A stretch of 64,000 nt of DNA, from assembly GCF_014851395.1 (NCBI RefSeq), contig NW_024040596.1:4490777-4554776 (forward strand), in the 5' to 3' direction. The notes beneath the pieces were generated by a model. It worked only from the letters and a program-made list of their open reading frames with translations, did no database searches and had not been told where the DNA came from. The stretch is from Micropterus salmoides (lineage: Eukaryota > Chordata > Actinopteri > Centrarchiformes > Centrarchidae). Of this stretch, positions 1 through 14,519 are shown piece after piece (the first letter of the stretch is position 1; each line of letters starts with the position of its first letter). The position numbers and the translations under genes were made by a program.

Positions 1-3000
1 TAGAGTAAATGTAATGTAATGTCTACCCCAAATATTTTACAAATACCCACCCGTCCAAAAAAAACTCTGCCCTTCATCATTGCTGGTTGATGTAAAATGC
101 ATCATAACCAGTGCACCAGCGCTGGCATGTCGCCACATACACCAGATTTAAAAAAAACACTGGTAAACTGCAAATACAGAGACGTTAAAATGTGGTGATA
201 GGCTTAATCAACATTGTGTGAACTCATTTGGCAATAACTTGAATGTAAGGGACGTTCATTTATATGTCCCACACTCTAGCTTTAACATTTCCTACAAAAT
301 GCCAGATGAAAATAATTGGCCACAACTAACTACTTCAATAGCCCAAGATGACTGGCAAACACATTTCCAGCCGCCTCTTTCTGCAAGAAAATCCATAAGT
401 ATGCACCCTCCCTCATAATAAAGTTCTAGGAAACTATCAGTCATGGCTTGTTAGTATATGTGATGAGTGTCCATAAGCATATAATAACCCCTAGGTGGGC
501 TCTGGGATACTCAGTATTCTGACACCTTCAGTGGACCAACTTTCATCTCTTGGGTTTTTATATGTAAGGTAATCACAGAGCTCTCTGTTCATTAGCAGGT
601 ACCGTAGGTGAAACGTTTTGGCTCTGCCATTATAACCTGCAAAAGGTAAGAGATGCAGACTTTTCTGCCTCCTCGACTTAATAACGAAGCCAATCTTACA
701 ACTATGCCACTTTTGATCCCAGATCAGACCTATTAGGTAACGCAGCAGTAACCCAATAGTGATGCTTCGCTGTACGGGCTGAGCCGTGGTATGCACGGCC
801 GGAATGTGTCCAAATACCTGAGCAACGGCAGGAAGAAAAAGTCGAATGGAAGGTAAGGGGCAGGAAGTGGAGGCAAATAATCACCTCATGTGAGCCAACA
901 CGTCCTGATGGCTTTTTCTCCTGACACAGTTCAAACACTGTTACAACACAATGAACCTGTTCAACACCCACAGATCCACCTTGTCCCATATCCCTTGAAA
1001 AAAAGTGTCTGCCATCAGCTCAGCTCGCCACAGAGTTTATCAAGGAGTAATATTTTGCCATTGTACTTTTCACCTGATTGTGAATTTCCAGTAATGTATT
1101 TAACTCTTGGGAAGTGGCCAGCCTCTTAACACAATGTCCTGTGGACCCCTGCCCCCCACCCACCCACTCACTCACACAGACATACCTCACCAGCCCACTA
1201 TTTTTTGTCCTGGTCTGAGACACAGTCAGAAGCCTGAGGCAAGGCTTGTGTTTTAGAAGGTGGGGAAGTGAGAGGTCTGACTTGCCCTCAGGGTAAGCAT
1301 ACTGCAGTGGTGTTGGGGGTAAAGAAAAGTCAGTGCAGTGTTACAACAGGGCACACTCCACATCACATTCTTTACAGATACTGAGAAAACATGTCTGAAT
1401 GCATAATTGATGCTATCGTTGTGGTTTATGGCACAATATGTCAACATCAATTGGTCTAAATCCTAAGCCGGATCCTTGTCAGTAATTTACAATTTACACA
1501 CATTATGTTATGACAGTGAAAAAAACATAAATTACAACAAAACATGTTGCGGCTGTAGGGAGACATCAAAAACATACAGTTGCAGACCACAAAAAGCAAG
1601 GGCTTTTAGTGGCTTTTTTAAAAAGCTGCGAACCAGTTGAAGCCTGTAAAATGACATAGGTGGGAAGTGTGTTTCTAAACTAACATCATATTGTTCCTCA
1701 TGCTGGGCCCAAAACATTGGAAAGTGATGTAGGTCAATCCAATATCAGGTGTCAGAATAAGTCTTATATTGTGAGGTTTAACAACCAATAATTACATGAA
1801 ATCTCAAATCTCATCTCTTTGCAACTACATTGATGGGAGATCTAAAAAGCATAACCAAGTTGTTGGAGGGTTCGACCTCCGCTCTCAATCAGATGGGATT
1901 CAATACATTATGAACGTTCATCGTACTTTTTTCTATTTTGAAAAATGTTTTTGAAAATGTAAACAATAAAAGACTATTGACAGAAAATCATATTAATAAG
2001 CACTAAAACATAATTTATAGGTAGAGTGCATTTATAATTTCTAAAGCTAAAAACTGTTAGTTAGAAATAGATAAATAAATATGGTCTCAATTACCCAAAT
2101 TTGACCTCATTAACATTTTTTCCTAAACGTCATGCCTAAAGTAACACACTGCTTCCACATTACTCAGTTTAAATACCAGACTGTATTCAGTGAGCTAGAT
2201 TGCAGTTTCTTTTCTGACTGCATATATGCAATACCTGAAAGTCTTGATCATATGACATCAGTGTGAACTTGTAAAGGCATGCCAGATTGAATCAACTAAA
2301 ACAACAATCTTTAGGGGTGAAACAAAGAACTCAAGAAGTCAGCTTTTCTAAGACCAGCCTGAATTGAAATACATGATGGGAGAAGCATGAAAAAGGCAGG
2401 TTTACCAACACAGTCTAAACAGAAACGGCTCCAGCTAAACCACGGACTATAGGGTTCGTACAGAGCTTGAGCTCTCTAATCTTCCCACTTGACCCATTTT
2501 AACAGCAGTTTTGTTGCCCATTTTGCTCAAACAAAAAAAAAAAACCCAACCAAAACAAGAACATGCCAAACAGAGAGAGGTGGAAGAAAAAATCCAATGT
2601 GATTCTGAAGATGTCTGTAATTATTTTTTAAGCATGTTAATAAATAATCCAAATAATAATGCTTTTTAAAGGTTAGACTCAGATTGAATTGGGTTTCCAG
2701 GAACATAAAAATATGTGGAAGTTGATCCTCTAAGCAGTCTTGGGAACAGACCCAGCCAGTGTCACACGCTGTCAACTTCTTCAGTTGGTTTAATGAGTGT
2801 TGGAGCTGAGCTGAACAGAATTAACCAGCAACTGAGAGGCCTTTAAAAAAATATGACTCACATCAACTTTTTAACCTCAAATTAAAATCAAAGAAACCCA
2901 ACCTAAAATTCCCCAGGTGAGTGTAAATCCTTGCTCTGACTCACCAATGTTTTGTCGGAATACATGCCCCTGAGCATATGTTATACCATGACTGTGAGCA

Positions 3001-3088
3001 CACTGGAAAATGAGTTTACATCACGCCAGCACATTACAAGATGCTTTGCTGTCACAGTAGAAACAATAATTGATTGTTAAAATCCAGA
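1..3088. other. non-coding, no gene recognised
   Basis: I see no exon with convincing splice sites and no recognisable protein. All open frames are short and have unremarkable composition. If the minus-strand gene starting near 16.4 kb has a long first intron, this stretch lies inside it or beyond it. Confidence 0.5.
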
Positions 3089-3340
3089 TATAGAAGCAGA
3101 CTCTGCGAGCCTGATCTCGTCTGGAAGACTGATCCAGAGTGTTGGGGCCCTGACAGCAAAGGCCCCGTCTCCTTTGGTTTTTAGCCTCGACCAAGGATGC
3201 TAAAACTGGGGCGATATGCTCATGATTGGAATAATTGTAGTTGATTAATTGATTTCCAACGGAGACATCTATCAAGGGAGTTACAATAGTCGAGGCGGGA
3301 GGAGATAAAAGCATGAATGAGTTTCTTCAGACCTGTGGCT
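3089..3340. repeat. fragment of a dispersed teleost LINE-like repeat
   Basis: The text around 3100-3330 (a block about a GGGGCCCTGACAGCAAAGG segment, then a GGGGCGATATGCTCATG segment, then GAGTTACAATAGTCGAGG) resembles a very common fish interspersed repeat often found as LINE debris. The recognition is from memory of repeat families, not from a search. It is too degraded to encode anything. Confidence 0.4.
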
Positions 3341-4732
3341 ATATTTCTCAAATGATAAAATCATAACTGAACAACTTTCTTTACGTTAACTCAATACTGG
3401 ACAGTTAATTCAGATTTCAAACACATTTTTTCTTATAAAGCACTTTTCTAACACTTACTAATCATCATCGCTTTGATTCAGTACTGTCAGAGGTGAAATT
3501 GCACAAGGGTACTTGTATTATCTATAAATGTGGAGCATTGCATTGTGGGACTGTTAGTAGAACGTTTGAAGATATCAGCTGATATTGTCAACACAAATGT
3601 GCAGATAAATTATTAAGCAGACTCTCAGTCTACCCTGTCTGTGCACGAAGTAATAATTAAAGTGCATCTGCTGTACTTAGTCACTTTTCATAAATTCTGA
3701 AATGCGCTTTGTGCAACATCAGCATTTATTTGATATAACTGAACCAAACAGAATCAGGGGATCACTGTTGATCTAGCTCTATTACCTTAAGAGCTTTTAA
3801 TGTGAAGCAGATGCAAAAAGTGCCAGCATTGACTTCAAACGATCAGTGAATACACCTGCGTTCTGACTGTTTCTGCTACAGAAAGAGAAACCCTTTGGTG
3901 GGGAAGCATACCAATAGTGATGTGGCCATAATAAAAGGGTGGTTAGAGATGTTTATCTTCTACAGCATGTCTTACTTTCTGAATCACATAGCATAGCAAG
4001 AAGTGGCCAGTCATAAAATCAATGATTAAACTGCTTAAAATATGATGAAGAAACCACAAGTGAACATTTTGGCAAACACTAAGGAACTCAAAGAACTTGA
4101 GAACTGTACAACTTGCTGTTGCTTGTTGGCTCTATTAGTCAAAAGGTACATTATGGTCACATTCCAAGATGTGCTCATATCTAATAAAATAGAGGCCCAC
4201 TTCTTTGGCGTGCAGACTGTCCACTGACAAACTTCCCAGGCTATCAGCATTCTTAAGATTCTTCTGCCAGTCACGCAGGACAATTTATTGACTGACCATC
4301 TAACGACCTTGATGCAATGCTTCAACACAGACAATTCAAGGTTTATAGTTCCTTACATTACAGATTGACATTCACATCAATAGGGTGTGTTGCACGTTGA
4401 AGACTAACAATATTTCGACAACCATTAAACTGCTCCATAACACTGACACAAGGGGTTTGGCCGGAATAGGTTAGTTTCCATCACCCTGAAAGGCTTACAA
4501 AGAAGTCTGGATCATTAGCTACAAATTATAAAGCCCATGTCTAGGCATGTGCCTAGACACTGATCGCTCAAGCAATTTCAAATGCTGTCCTCCAAAATAA
4601 GAGAAAAGCAGAATTGATGATGCTGGATTTTAGTGTTTCATCAGCATCTTACGAATATCTTGTGTGGTTTGGCCTGATAGAACATGAATAATAATTAATA
4701 ACACTGATGGTGATTGGTTAGTAAAGGTGTAA
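3341..4732. other. non-coding, nothing recognised
   Basis: AT-rich sequence with only short chance open frames on both strands. No repeat family or exon is recognised. Confidence 0.45.
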
Positions 4733-5070
4733 GTAGGGCTGGGCAATTAAACAATTGGAGTTTAATTGACCAGCAATAGAATTATATATAATAAATATTC
4801 AATATCATCAATAAATATTTGGTTTAATTCATTTGAATCGCGAACAAATTAGCACTTAATATTTCTAATAAAATATTAATTTTGTTGAGGAAAAGGGACT
4901 GAAAAAGGATTTACTAATCATATTTGTTAAATGTTCTATCATAAGTTTTAAATGTTCTTGCTCAGATTTGTTAAGTGATCCACTGTTTGGCAAAGTTTAA
5001 CCACACAATTAACCATCTGCTTTCTTCAATTTTCACTCAGGAGCGAAAATAAGCTGTTAAACTTAAAAAA
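4733..5070. repeat. dispersed repeat, copy 1 (GGGCTGGGCAAT end)
   Basis: It begins with AGGGCTGGGCAATTAAAC. Its interior shares segments with a second copy at about 41040-41337, in the same order: AGATTTGT-AAGTGATCCACTGTTTGGC, ACCACAATTAACCA-like, TTCTTCAA-TTTCAC-CAGGAGC. The reverse of the opening motif (ATCG-CCAGCCCTAA) ends the other copy, which suggests a terminal-inverted-repeat element common in fish. Confidence 0.5.
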
Positions 5071-7930
5071 TAACGATAACAGATTATATAAAATGTTTTT
5101 GTAAGACATCAGAAAAAAGGCAGCACTTTTTTTGCTCAAAGAATTTCACATGTTTATTTGTGAAATAGTTCTTGCATAGAGCGTGAACATTTATACATTC
5201 CTTAGTGGTTTTAAAGCTACTTTTTGTAATGCTTGGGGCTGACAGATGCTGACATTTCAATGATATTTATCATCTATGGAGCACAGTGAGAAGTTCCTGA
5301 GCCATGTCCATAAGGATTTTAGTTTAAGCATAGGGTTTTAAACTTCAGCAGCTGTATGTCCTAATGCAGTCAAGATTACAAGTAAAATATGTTAGCAGTT
5401 GGTCTGCTGTCTGTAATTTAAGCTTCCTCTAATTCCCCCCCCCTTTTCATCATTCTCAGTATTCTCAGATTAGAACTTTTTTTTGTGCTGCAAACTCTGG
5501 CCTCCTCTACTGAAAGTATGCTAAAATCTGTTTGACACAAGCTAAGTTACAATCTGCCAAGAAAAGTTTAAAAAAAACTTGGAAAACTCTTGAAAACTGA
5601 ATTATAAGGAAACCCCTTCCTGTGAGCTTCATGGATTGTATCCTCTCTAGAGATGGAAAGTAAATACAAAATTTTGATAATGTGACATTTATAGGTACGC
5701 AGTGCCACTTCAGCTCCCTCACTCATCTATTTATCTTCATGGTCCATAAGACTCTCACACTCACCACGATTGCACCCATTCTACCTGCCTACACAGGTCT
5801 AAGATTTACCACGCAGCTAAAAATGCTGGCAAAGCTGCAAATATATATGCACATCCCCTCAGCAGTCAGCATAAGCCAGGAATGAATTTCCTTCCATTCC
5901 TGTTGTTGCTCCTAAATGCATAAGTAAATAACATCCTCCACTGAAGACGTGGGCTTCATGCGGAAAGAATGTGCATGCAGATCTCATTTGTACGTAGTCA
6001 GTTTGTGTAAGGAACGGTTTCACTCTGTTGGCCAGTCCCGTCTCTTTGTCCTCTTGCTGGTTCTTTGAACCTGCTAGGCCTTGCTCAAGTGTTGAGTTTC
6101 AGCTTTGCACAGCACTTCAAGAACATGTCAATGCGGATCAACACTGACAGTAAATCCGACCATGAAACGGTGGTAAAACACTTCTTTTTCTGTCACAAAG
6201 CTCCCTCTTTTCATGGGAGGGAATCATGAGCCCAAACCCTTGACATTTGCAGGAGACTGATACAAATTCCACAGTGAGGACACCGCTGCAACAAATGAGA
6301 CAAAAGCAGTGAATGTGGGCTCCCCCACTTATCGCCCCTGCACTGGACAATTACATATGTAAATTTATTTTGAGCAGACAAATCACTGAGTTGGTTGAAC
6401 TGATGCTCAAAGTTGTCACCATGTTTGAAAGAAGCTCACAGCTGAGAGCCCCTGCCAATTTCTTCAGTCCAATTTCTTGCTACTTGGCTACTGAGTACCA
6501 ATCACATCTGATTCATATAGATTAATGAGAAGTATAGACTTTGGACCTTTCCCTTAGCTGGTCCACAAAAGGCAAAGTCTCTTCCCCTACAGTAGAAGGG
6601 GTGCTGACGGGGGCACAAACTTTTAGCTTACCAGGAATAACACCTTCAAATTTCCCCTCAGTGAAAAATGCTGGCTAGCTTATACTTCACCTTCAACTGA
6701 CACTTTAATCCTCTATACTGAATGGAGAGACAATAGCTGGAAGGGAATGACGTTATGCCTATGGCTATATCAGAGGCCCGGGGGATACAGTAGATGAAGA
6801 GAAGTAAGTGGGACAAAGAGGGCTTTCATCAACAAGACAATATAAGGGCCCTCAATTAGTACAGGCCAGGCTAGGGTCCGGGGTGCCAGCGTCCATTGTT
6901 CCCTCCGCTGGGCACTTCAGCACAAAAAGCCCACAGGTCATGCTCTTCCTCTGTTTCTGCTTAAGCCAAGCAAAGGCATGTTATAATCCACGTGATGGGG
7001 CTTTGGTGAACTGGTGCCCCAACCTGATCCAAAAGAAGTGAACTTAGTGAACCAGCTGAAAAATATCTTGACCCCACAGCCGAGGGGTATGACTAAATTT
7101 AATTTATTGAATTTAGCTAGGTATTTCAAAAATGATAAATAAGAGGTTGGACAGAATAATCTTATCTAAACCTGCATCAATGGTATTTCTCTTGTGCAAA
7201 GTAAACTCAGACAATGCGCTGCCAACTCTTCCGACAAGCAACAGGAAACATTTAGTTTCAGGGCAGACTGAAGACACACACAATTACACAGATAAAGATC
7301 AAAATATAGGTTAGAGCAATGATTCTCAAATAAAACCTATGTCTCTGATCTGATCTAGTGTATGTACAGCATGCCAAACCAGAAATCTAAAGTTACTCTC
7401 ACCCGAAGACATTCCTAGAGCAGTGGCCTTATCGTAGCTTTCACAGAGAGAAAGAGTAGAAGGGGGGAAACAAGAGACTGAGTGAAAACAAGTACAAAAC
7501 CTGCCCAAGGCCAGTGTGTACCTGTTGGGACCTACATCAAGCCAACAGTGGGCCTCCAGGTACAATTGAGCCATGTATTGCTAAACAAACACACACTTCT
7601 TCTATTTTATTTTATTTGATATTTTCTCTCACTGAGGTGCAGCGGATGTGCATTTCTGCAGCCAGCAGGCCTTACGCTGTAGTCTTTAGGCAATGTGAGG
7701 CTATGTTTTTTGAACTTTGGCCTTGAGATCATGTCTGGTTCCCATTTCAGTAAAAACACAATTAGTGTGGCATGATGCAGTGCTGTATAATAAACTACCC
7801 AACTGTATATAAAGTAGTTAAAATGAGTTCAACCATAAACATCTACAGCAGTAAAATGCAACATAGAAAAAAAAATCAATCCAAATACATCATATATAAT
7901 AGTAAAATGCTACCAGAGACCATTTTACTT
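5071..7930. other. non-coding, nothing recognised
   Basis: No convincing exon or repeat is recognised. Open frames up to about 80 codons occur on both strands, but they lack splice context and have no resemblance to proteins I know. Confidence 0.45.
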
Positions 7931-8085
7931 CAATATAACTACCTTAAGTGCATTTTGCTATAATGCTTGCTTACTTTTATTTTAAGGTTTAGAATGCAGA
8001 ACTTTTACTTGTAGTGGAGTATTTTCAAAGTTATGCTGGTATTAGTACTTTTGCTTAAGTAATGGACCTGAATACTAACCACCTC
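7931..8085. repeat. fragment of the 'AAGTACATTTACTCAAG' repeat family
   Basis: The text CTTTTACTTGTAGTGGAGTA and the trailing TTTTGCTTAAGTAATGGACC match the far half of a very common fish non-autonomous repeat. Fuller copies lie at 9793-10370 and, inverted, at 61195-62013 in this window. Confidence 0.45.
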
Positions 8086-8334
8086 TGGTTTGCACACCCA
8101 CTGCCTAACTGCACCTGTGTGTTACCGGTCACGACATCCCCTTTAAGAAAACTTTGCCATAATAAATAAATAGCCTAAAACCTCCCAGATACGTTTCTGA
8201 GTTGAAACATATTTACAAGTAATTAGAGCGATTAGAGGAGTTTTCCACAGCGAAAAAAATCACATTGCTCATAGCTGCTAACTAGCTTGACCATCAGCAG
8301 CGACCAGCAGAAGCACTGGTAATCTGCTATATCA

Positions 8335-8395
8335 CACATTAATTAATATTCACATATATTCGATATATTCGACATATCGCCCAGCCATAGTAGGC
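8335..8395. repeat. end fragment of the GGGCTGGGC repeat family
   Basis: The text CGACATATCGCCCAGCCATAG resembles the terminal part of the repeat seen at 4733 and 41337. Only the end is recognisable. The rest of 8086-9792 shows nothing I can name. Confidence 0.35.
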
Positions 8396-9792
8396 GACAG
8401 GGTGAAACTGATTCTTTAATGCAACATTAAATGATACTGTCTCATCATCAAACTCGACATATCGCCATTTTTTGTCCCTTTTTAAAGCCCTTCTGATAAT
8501 ATGCAGACACATATTTATCAGTTTTTGCTTACACTGCTTTACAAACAGGCTCATCTAATCTGAAAAGTTAGATTTTAAAGAGCAATACAGCAATAGAATT
8601 AAAATGCAAATATTGTCATTACATAAGCACATGTTCTGAGAATTATTCTATTTGCAACCTTCTGATGTTTTTATTTCACTTCATTTGAAAAGCATTGCCA
8701 GCTGAAAGTCAGTAAAGGAGCCAGATGACTTTCACAAACCTTCAGTTTGTTCTGAAAGGGAAATGGGACCGGTTTGGTGATAGCTGGCTGATGGAGACAG
8801 CTAACCAAGAAGCTGAGCTTGTTCCCATGCTGTGTAGTGCTCCCAACAAGCTTCACAAATAAAATTGTAACTTTTGTGTATTGACAAAATGGCCACACAG
8901 CCTGCGTAGCAAAAGCAACAGATTATCAGCGCAGCAGCAGCCCCAATGCTCCGTCTGTCTCTACACGTGTTTTGGCAGCGCTCAGAGAACAAACACACAA
9001 TCGCTGTAGTTAAATGCATTAAATGACAAACAAAATTGGCAAATTGTTAAAATACGTTTCGGATCATGTTTATGTGCATATAGGGTGAACTGTTATATGG
9101 CCTGTGTAGATAGCTGGATTGATTAAAATAATCGCTTATCTGTTCCGTCAAATGCGGTTGAGTAGGACGACTGAAACACCTCCTGTGTAGACAAGCTGTT
9201 CAGAGAGAAATAAAACCCATGTGAGAAGACATGGGTCGACTACACCATAATGCAGCCTGGATGAACACTGACACTTTCACTATTCTCTTGCATTCTATTA
9301 TGCTTTTTACTTGGTTGGACACATTCAAGACAGGAAACTCAAGGTTACAAAAACTTTACACACTAGTACCGCGCTCAGATAATAAGGTTATAAACTGGAA
9401 CCGTGAAACCACTGGGTCCTGTTGAACATGGCTCTAACTAATTTCATGGGATGCCTCAGTAAGCCAAGCGGCCGCAGAGGGAGGCATTTGACTGAAGATC
9501 TTACAGCCCATCTCCCTGACTGATACTGCCACTGTCTCGGCAGACGAATGGCCCTGCAAATCTTTCACTGGATCCCTAAATATTTGATGTCCCCATGTTG
9601 GCCGATGTTGCTCCTCTCTAAACCTCTCAATGGATGGCACTGTGCCACCAGGCCCATAACAACCACAGAGTGAATAGAGGGCACCCTTTATTGTCTGCAA
9701 GCTCATGATTCACGCAACAATTAGCAGCTTCCAAATTACAACCAACCAAGGCATTCACTTTGTAGAACTCCAGGCTCAGCGCATGATCTTCT

Positions 9793-10370
9793 GCAGTGGT
9801 GTAATGTAACTAAGTACATTTACTCAAGCACTGTACGTAAGAACCATTTTAAGGGACTTTACTTACATATTTCCATTGTATTCTACTTTATACTTCTAAT
9901 GCACCACATTTCAGTAGGAAAACTTATACATTATACTCCACTACATTAGTTTAAAGCTAATTGCTTTTGAGTTGGGGGCCGTCACATTTCAGATGTCGGT
10001 GAGTTGTTAGCAGCAGTCCCAATTAAACTTCTCAGATGATATCATTTAAATAACAGTTTAAGGCTCAAAGAGGTCAAATTATGCAATATTGTATATTAAT
10101 ATGATTATTAACTTCCACTGACCATCTCAAGACCCCTGAGATTAATCTTGTAACCCTTTGCAGGGGCCCAACCCCTAGGTTGGGAACCAGCATGCTAAAC
10201 TGCATATAGTGTTTATAAAGTAGTACAGTAAAATGCTGCAAAACATGTGATTTTACTTTTGATACTTAATGTAAATTTAGCTTACACTACTTAAATACTT
10301 TAACTACTTAAGTAGATTTTTTAATTTAGTGTGAGTACTTTGACATTTTGGTACTGGAACTTACGTAAAG
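9793..10370. repeat. non-autonomous dispersed repeat, long copy
   Basis: It opens with GTGGTGTAATGTAACTAAGT followed by ACATTTACTCAAG, and closes with ACTTAAATACTTTAAC and a GAGTACTTTGACATTTTGG segment. This is a familiar fish interspersed repeat, probably a DNA-transposon derivative. An inverted copy lies at 61195-62013. Confidence 0.5.
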
Positions 10371-13300
10371 GATCTGAGAACTTCTTCGAGTACATCCAGA
10401 AAGTCCAACTCTCAGTTTCTGACTGGTACAGTGAAGATGGGCCATGTCATGGAATCCCATCCCTCACCCAAAGTCCTACTTCCGGCAAGACCATACGAAA
10501 GTGGAGGACAGAGGTGCAGGACTCAGCAAATCCCTCTTTTGTCACAGGAGCTCTAGACCTGATAGTAATCTCCCTGTCCCATGGGATTCTCCTCAGTTCA
10601 TACCCCCATGGTGTGAGATTTGTGAGGGGGTAAAAAGAGAAGTGCCTACAGACATGGCAGCTCTTGAAGGACGGGTGAATGAGTGGAATTCAAGGATGCC
10701 TTGAAAAGCACCCGGCACGTCATGAGAATCAATCAGAAGATAAGATGTGGAGAGCAAAAAGAGGGATATAACGGCAAAGTGAGGTTTGAAAAAGCACAAT
10801 GGCATTCCGAGAGGGGCCTCATGAAATGCTGAATGGTCTATTCATTCATTAAAAAAGCGCATTGGGTGGTAGAAGGTGCGTGTATTAACAATGTTCACAT
10901 CTGACCGCTAAAATATGCTTATTTCAAGTCTGAATCTGCAAAGTATCTTTGAAAAAATGTCAGAGGGTCGCATCATAACTGTAGATATGAAGCGGCCTAT
11001 ATAGTCTTGGTCACTCTGGATCCGTCCTGGCTCACGGAGAGTTAAAGGCTTATGGTATAGGTTTCTTAGGACAAGAGAATGTAAATGGGTGGAGGGGAGG
11101 GTCTCCTGTTTCATGCCTCTCTGTGTTCAGCAGGCTGTCAGTGAGGACAAGTGAACACTCTCTAAAGCTGGAGACAGGGACAAAGTGCCAGGTAGACGGA
11201 TCTGGTTTCCTTTGCTACAGCCAAATACGGCTTTGTGGTGGAAAAATCTGCACCTGGTGGTCATGGAAACCAGTGTTAACCCAGGCTACAGCTTACAGTG
11301 CTGTCAAAGCGACCACAAAGAGGAGAAGTAAGTCTGGCTTGAAATGTAATGTTTTCTGAAGAGGCTGTACACCCTTTGCCAGGGTAATCTGCGTGGTTGA
11401 TATGTCTATAACAGCATTATGGTTTTCTTACTTTACAGTGCAATGCGACTGTGGCTATGCTCACCCTTGACAGATTTCATTATGGGGCTTTTTGCTGCTT
11501 GACGCGGCTTGGTAGCGTGCTTCAACATGCTTTAGTCTATCAGTAGTCCTGCAACAAAGTTAATGGAATCACAATGTACATATGAAGAAGCTATCTCTAC
11601 AGCGCTTATGTCCCAATTTTGTTATGCGCTGTATAATGCAACCACCCTTCATTTTGTCCAACAAAAAACAGAAGTCCTGTTATTTGCACAGCTTAGCTTC
11701 ACACCTTCCATGAACTGTTACCTCGATTAAGGCTGGGAAAGACAAGCAAATAAGTAGGGTTTCACCGCAAACAGGAAAGAGGTGCTAAGAGGTAACAAGG
11801 CCCTCAGTGTGCCATTAGTGCTGGAGATAGTTGGGTGTACAGAGCAAGTGGCCCTACAAATCCTCTTCTCTTGGAGCATAAGCAGTAATTATGGTGTCCC
11901 TCTGTATTTTTCCGCTGTCAACCCAGCATTTTGACATCAGGGACAGCATGAGAGAACAGCCGAGCGCACCTGAAACGCTGAGCGGTGGGAACACATAAAA
12001 ATACAAATAACAGCTGTCAGCAACATGCTAAAGGACGCTCTGCCCTGAAAACCAAGATGATAGGGAATCGCAAATACAGAACAAATACAGAGCAAAGCCC
12101 TGCAAGTGCTTTTCTTTACACATGACAATGCTAACAAAACTTTGTTGTCTACACAATCAATGTCAGATTTCCATGTCACAATATTAGATTTCTATTTCAT
12201 GTCACTCGTTTGACTGGGGTCAGTTTTTATGTTTGTCATTTCTGTAAAATCCCATCCATAACATCTGCTAACTTTCAGTTCAGTTTGATGTAAATACTTG
12301 CAAGGTTTCAAATTGGGCTGGATGCATGACACACAATGGGCATATACACCTCACCTTCAGGGTGACAACAACACAAACAGCAATCCTAAAAAGTTCTAGT
12401 ATTAATCAGTAATAGTACTATTATTTACTATTAATAGTAAAACCATCTACAGAATCTAAGAGTGTTTCTTAAGATCTTGGCACCAGAATTTCAGGGAATA
12501 CACAATATTTACTTGATAGATAGAAATCATGAAAAACAAAGTGACAATCACGTCAACTTTACGTTTCCAACGTGTACATACACATTAAGTCAAACAGTAT
12601 TCCTGGTGACTCAGGGGTGATCCTCGAACTGGGCCATGTTTCGCAATGTCCAGCGCTGATATACAACTCTTCAGATTCACTACGGGATCCAGATGGGTTG
12701 AATTAAATAATCAAAGCAGGATGTGACCACCATGGTTTTCCGACAAAAACACATCCACATTAAAGTAAACTACACCATATCTAGATTTCCTTTTCAGTCT
12801 CCTTAGAAAGTGTGTTTCTCATGTAGAGATCCTGGATTTTGACAGCTGTGTTGCATTAAGATTGTGGTCCTGTTATGCTGTATGAGTTTTAAGAGGCAGA
12901 CAGAAATGGCCTTATAAAAACATCGTTGTGACAGTCTTTACGAAACAAAAAAACAACAGCTACGTATAGACTCAAGTGTTTTTACTGCAAAGCATCAGTT
13001 GGAATTTTAAAAGGCGTCTTTAGTCCACTACTTGCGCATTGAAACTTCCAACTCAAATTATCAGCAGAGAGCTTGTATCTGCATTGTGTCTTGGTGAGTG
13101 ACAAAAGACAGTTGCCATTCTGGCACGAGTAAGAACATAACCCCATAAAGGAAGTGTCAATCCACTGAAAACGGTGAAAGAAAGGAGCCAGAAAGGGCGG
13201 TGCAGACATCTACTTGACATTTTGGATGACCCCCACCCACAACTCCACACACATGTAAGCCAAAGCTAAAAGTCACAAACCAGGCTATCTCCACACTGAA

Positions 13301-14500
13301 AGATATAAACCATCGTCCTGAGGTTTAATGGCCTTTTAAATACTGGTGGCTGACACAATATCCAGTAACAAAACAATGCTGAATTAACTCCCAAGCCTTT
13401 ATATGAGGCTCCAAGATGTCAGTCATGAATAAGTAGGTTTACTGACTTGAAAATCCAGGGATTAGACATCACAAGGTTCACTGAGTCAACAGAATCTGTG
13501 CACAGTCGGTCCATTTATTTCAGTTGAGAGTTAAAATGATCCTATCAGAGCCACCAATCTGAAAGTCGTTCACCGCACAACACCTGACGTTTGTTCTTGA
13601 AAGGGTGGGAGTACTTACTGTCTGGAATATTACAATTGTGTCTTTTTTAGGAATTCGGAGTTTGTCCATTGAGAACATATGATTCTGTGATTTTTCAAAT
13701 TAATCAAAATACATTTGATGATTTATTTGTTGGTACGTTGGTAATTCTTTATATCCTGACACTGAGCTGTTGCTGCCCAGAAGATTCAGATTTTACACTC
13801 TTATCTTGAAAACTTAATTGCCTGCTCTTCACTTATCCTGCAGCTCACTCCTTCTGTCTTGACCGAGCTCACACAACGTAAACCTGAATTAGCTTTGTGG
13901 TTATGGAATATACAGGGTCATGCTTCATTAAAATGCTTCTATTCGTTGACTACACAAAAAAAATAATACTAAGGCACAGGTGGGCCAAAGCACATAATGT
14001 GCATGTAATCACAATGTGTCAAGTTTAAATTCAGTCAAGGACCCGCTCTATCACTGAATTTCAGTTAGTCTTTATATCTTAAAAAAAAATGAAAATGAAA
14101 ATCTTTTGAAAACCACAATGGACAAACAGACAGTTTGTAGATTAAATCATGTAGTATCATAAGTAATCCTGCAAATGCTACAGCTATACGTGACGTTTCA
14201 AACGGTGCTCTGCAACAGACGTACTATTCCATCATATATTACTACAACAGGAGTATCACCGACTTGGGCTTAAGATAATTGTATGGAAGTTGTAGAGTCA
14301 CTTCAAACAGGAGCACTTTAAATCAAAAAGCTTGTACCTCACTTAGTAAAAACATAGATTCCTTACTTAAAGTATTTTCTATATGCTTTGGAGCAAATAC
14401 AGTAATGTAGGGATTTTAAAAATGTTTTGTTATCTGTTCCCAGCACGCTGAAAGCCTGTCATCATGTCCCTGCACTGAAAAGGAGAAACCCCCAAGCCAG
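10371..14500. other. non-coding, nothing recognised
   Basis: About 4 kb without a recognisable exon, RNA gene or repeat. Open frames reach 100 codons (10331-10633) but cross from the neighbouring repeat and have no recognisable protein pattern. Confidence 0.45.
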
Positions 14501-14519
14501 CTGTGATTCTTAATGTGGC

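Noticed and set aside
9434..9706. 90-codon minus-strand open frame
   Set aside because: No recognisable protein pattern and no splice sites consistent with the phase-1 end of the minus-strand signal-peptide exon.
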